Of a DNA stretch of 64,000 nucleotides, positions 62,602 to 64,000 are shown in pieces. How positions within the stretch are numbered: the stretch's first letter is position 1; the number at the start of each line of letters is the position of its first letter. Both the position numbers and the translations under genes were made by a program. The notes under the pieces are model-generated. The model did not search any database. It saw only the letters and a list, made by a program, of their open reading frames with translations, and had not been told where the DNA came from. Origin of the DNA: Acidipropionibacterium jensenii DSM 20535 (lineage in GTDB: Bacteria; Actinomycetota; Actinomycetes; Propionibacteriales; Propionibacteriaceae); assembly GCF_000425285.1 (NCBI RefSeq), contig NZ_AUDD01000009.1:61514-125513 (forward strand), given 5' to 3'.

Positions 62602-63702
62602 ATGTGCGCCTACTTCGACCCCGCCGCCCCGGCCGGCGATGACTTCCGCCGCGCGGTCCAGAACGCTGTGTCGGGCTTCCTGGACTCCCAGAAGCCGGTG
62701 CTGGGGGTCATCGGAGCCGAACTGGAGCCGGTACTGGCGGCCGCTCGCGACTACACCTCGGGGGGCAAGCGACTCCGTCCGGCCTTCTGCTACTGGGCCC
62801 GGGTGGCCGCGGCCGGACAGCCGGTGGACGCCGCCCCGCTGATCCGGGCGGCGGCCAGCCTGGAACTGCTGCACGTCTCCGCTCTGATGCACGACGACGT
62901 GATGGACCACTCCGACACCCGCCGTGGGCTCCCGGCGGCCCATCGCCGGTTCGAGGCCGCCCATCTCGAGATGAGCGGCTCCGGTTCGGCCCAGGACTAC
63001 GGCACCGACATGGCGATCCTGCTCGGCGACCTGCTGCTGGTGTGGAGCGCGGAGATGTTCTCGGGGTCCGGCGTGGACCCGCTGCGACTCTCGGCTGCCA
63101 CCCCTCTGCTGGAGGCGGTGCGCACCGAGGTGACCTGCGGCCAGGTGCTCGACGTCGCCGCCGAGGCGAGGCTGGCCGGCGGGACCTCGGAGTCCGCCCT
63201 GGACCTGGTCAACCGGGTGGTGGAGTTCAAGTCGGCCCGCTACACCGTCGTGCGGCCCGCCCAGATCGGAGTGAGTCTGGGCGGGGGCACCGACTCCCTG
63301 CACCAGGCGATGCTGGACTTCGGGTCCCCGCTGGGCAGGGCCTTCCAGTTCCGCGACGACCTGCTGGGAGTCTTCGGGGACGCCGGGCTCACCGGCAAGC
63401 CGGCCGGTGGAGACCTGCGCGAGGGCAAGCGCACCGTCCTGGTGGCCCACGCCCTGGCGGCCTCCACCCCTGCCGACGCCGCCCGGTTGGAATCCCTGCT
63501 GGGCCGCCCCGACCTGGACGACGCCGATGTCGCCGACGCCCGGCGGATCATCGAGCGCAGCGGGGCCCGGGCCGAGGTCGAGAAGGACATCGAGAACGGC
63601 TACCAGCGGGCCGTCGCGGTCCTCGACCACGCCGAGATGACCCACGACGGGGCCCGCGCCCTGCGCGAGCTGGCCCGCCAGTCGGTGCGCCGCGACTCCT
63701 GA
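62602..63702 (+). CDS. Polyprenyl (trans-isoprenyl) diphosphate synthase
   Basis: 366 residues. Trans-type chain elongation enzyme with the first Asp-rich motif HDDVMD (98-102), preceded by SLELLHVSALM, GGKRLRPAFCYW near 54-65, LLGDLLLVWS, and the second Asp-rich motif FQFRDDLLGVFGD (near 250). The residues before the first motif are small, which favours a geranylgeranyl or longer product (for menaquinone side chain or carotenoids), but product length cannot be settled. Divergent from the Dyp gene. Confidence 0.93.
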   Translation: MCAYFDPAAPAGDDFRRAVQNAVSGFLDSQKPVLGVIGAELEPVLAAARDYTSGGKRLRPAFCYWARVAAAGQPVDAAPLIRAAASLELLHVSALMHDDVMDHSDTRRGLPAAHRRFEAAHLEMSGSGSAQDYGTDMAILLGDLLLVWSAEMFSGSGVDPLRLSAATPLLEAVRTEVTCGQVLDVAAEARLAGGTSESALDLVNRVVEFKSARYTVVRPAQIGVSLGGGTDSLHQAMLDFGSPLGRAFQFRDDLLGVFGDAGLTGKPAGGDLREGKRTVLVAHALAASTPADAARLESLLGRPDLDDADVADARRIIERSGARAEVEKDIENGYQRAVAVLDHAEMTHDGARALRELARQSVRRDS

Positions 63703-63706
63703 GGCT

Positions 63707-63807
63707 GTGGGGCCGGTGTGAGTGGTGGGGCCGGTGTGAGTGGTGGGGCCGGTGTGAGTGGTGGGGCCGGTGTGAGTGGTGGGGCCGGTGTGAGTGGTGG
63801 GGCCGGT
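63707..63807. repeat. 18-bp tandem repeat, about 5.6 copies
   Basis: GTGGGGCCGGTGTGAGTG repeated without change from 63707, five full units plus 11 nt, starting 5 nt after the prenyl synthase stop. The reverse strand is open through the array (Pro-His-His-Ser-His-Arg units), but only because the unit length is a multiple of three. Confidence 0.9.
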
Positions 63808-63884
63808 TGAGATCTGCCATCCGGAGGGCCGGCAACCGCACAGTCCGCGGACCGGCTCTGTGGTGGCAGAACTCGTCGACGACC

Positions 63885-63890
63885 TATGCT
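63885..63890 (+). promoter_or_regulatory. Possible -10 for the last gene in the window
   Basis: TATGCT, about 70 nt before the ATG at 63960. The leader contains a 6-bp hairpin (GTCGCC with GGCGAC, about 63913-63932) just before the ribosome site. Confidence 0.35.
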
Positions 63891-63959
63891 CTGTCTGGCC
63901 GAGGCCGAGGGTCGCCCGTGGGGTGGCGACGGGCCCCGGAGGAAACGAGGAGAACGCTC

Positions 63960-64000
63960 ATGAGATCCGCGATGGCCCTCGCCGCCAGTCTCGCCGGTCT
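63960..64000 (+). CDS. Start of a probable secreted protein (truncated)
   Basis: Only 13 codons are in the window: ATG with GAGGAGA upstream, then MRSAMALAASLAG, the beginning of a signal peptide. The product cannot be identified. Confidence 0.5.
   Translation, partial: MRSAMALAASLAG

Noticed and set aside
63707..63807. CRISPR array
   Set aside because: Repeats are directly adjacent, without spacers, and there are no cas genes.
63548..63841. Histidine-rich 97-codon frame on the minus strand
   Set aside because: Exists only because the 18-bp tandem repeat is open in frame; part of it covers the end of the prenyl synthase gene.

Overview
The window comes from the chromosome of a very GC-rich actinobacterium. 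A Propionibacteriaceae member (Propionibacterium or Acidipropionibacterium type) fits best, but this is inference from gene content: a D-lactate dehydrogenase/Fe-S protein, a CobF-type B12 gene, an actinobacterial division cluster without ftsA, a PdtaR-type antiterminator, four-domain ribosomal protein S1 and many GTG starts. No insertion sequence, phage gene, CRISPR array or integrase is visible; the window is a conserved core region with small accessory parts.

Layout. 1-13.6 kb: start of a TerC-like gene, uvrB, coaE, rpsA, a class F-like sortase, a 948-residue FAD/Fe-S lactate dehydrogenase, a LysE exporter, polA, cobF and a hotdog thioesterase. 13.7-18.4 kb: ANTAR regulator pdtaR, tRNA-Leu(CAA), pyk, and the coupled traR/dksA-lspA-rluD group. 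18.5-37.2 kb: one long minus-strand division and wall cluster, in transcription order mraZ-rsmH-ftsL-ftsI-murE-murF-mraY-murD-ftsW-murG-murC-ftsQ-ftsZ-pgeF-sepF-yggT-divIVA, most junctions overlapping by 4 nt. 37.4-42 kb: divergent moxR-DUF58-transglutaminase operon. 42-48.7 kb: an excalibur protein, a DUF3040 protein, gcvT-gcvH-gcvP and rarD. 48.8-52.5 kb: a three-gene ABC-2 exporter, gluconokinase and Hsp20. 52.6-56.8 kb: a hydrolase and a sulfonate-type ABC importer. 56.9-64 kb: a degenerate FAD-type protein, a HelD-like RNA polymerase helicase, metF, a Dyp peroxidase, a polyprenyl synthase and the start of a secreted protein.

Regulation is the most informative part. Upstream of the sulfonate-type importer is a 24-codon ORF whose last ten codons include five cysteines, followed by alternative RNA pairings: a probable cysteine-responsive attenuator. 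Upstream of mraZ lie four GTGGRG repeats with exact 10-bp spacing, a clear MraZ operator. The hsp20 promoter is flanked by two HAIR-like (HspR) sites. About ten genes have a TANNNT -10 hexamer 6-8 nt before the start codon, the signature of leaderless transcripts. cobF has an RNA segment able to pair with either of two copies of its Shine-Dalgarno sequence.

Genes work together in cell division and peptidoglycan synthesis (the division cluster plus moxR operon), central carbon metabolism (lactate oxidation, pyruvate kinase, gluconate entry), one-carbon metabolism (glycine cleavage feeding methylene-THF to MetF) and sulfur supply.
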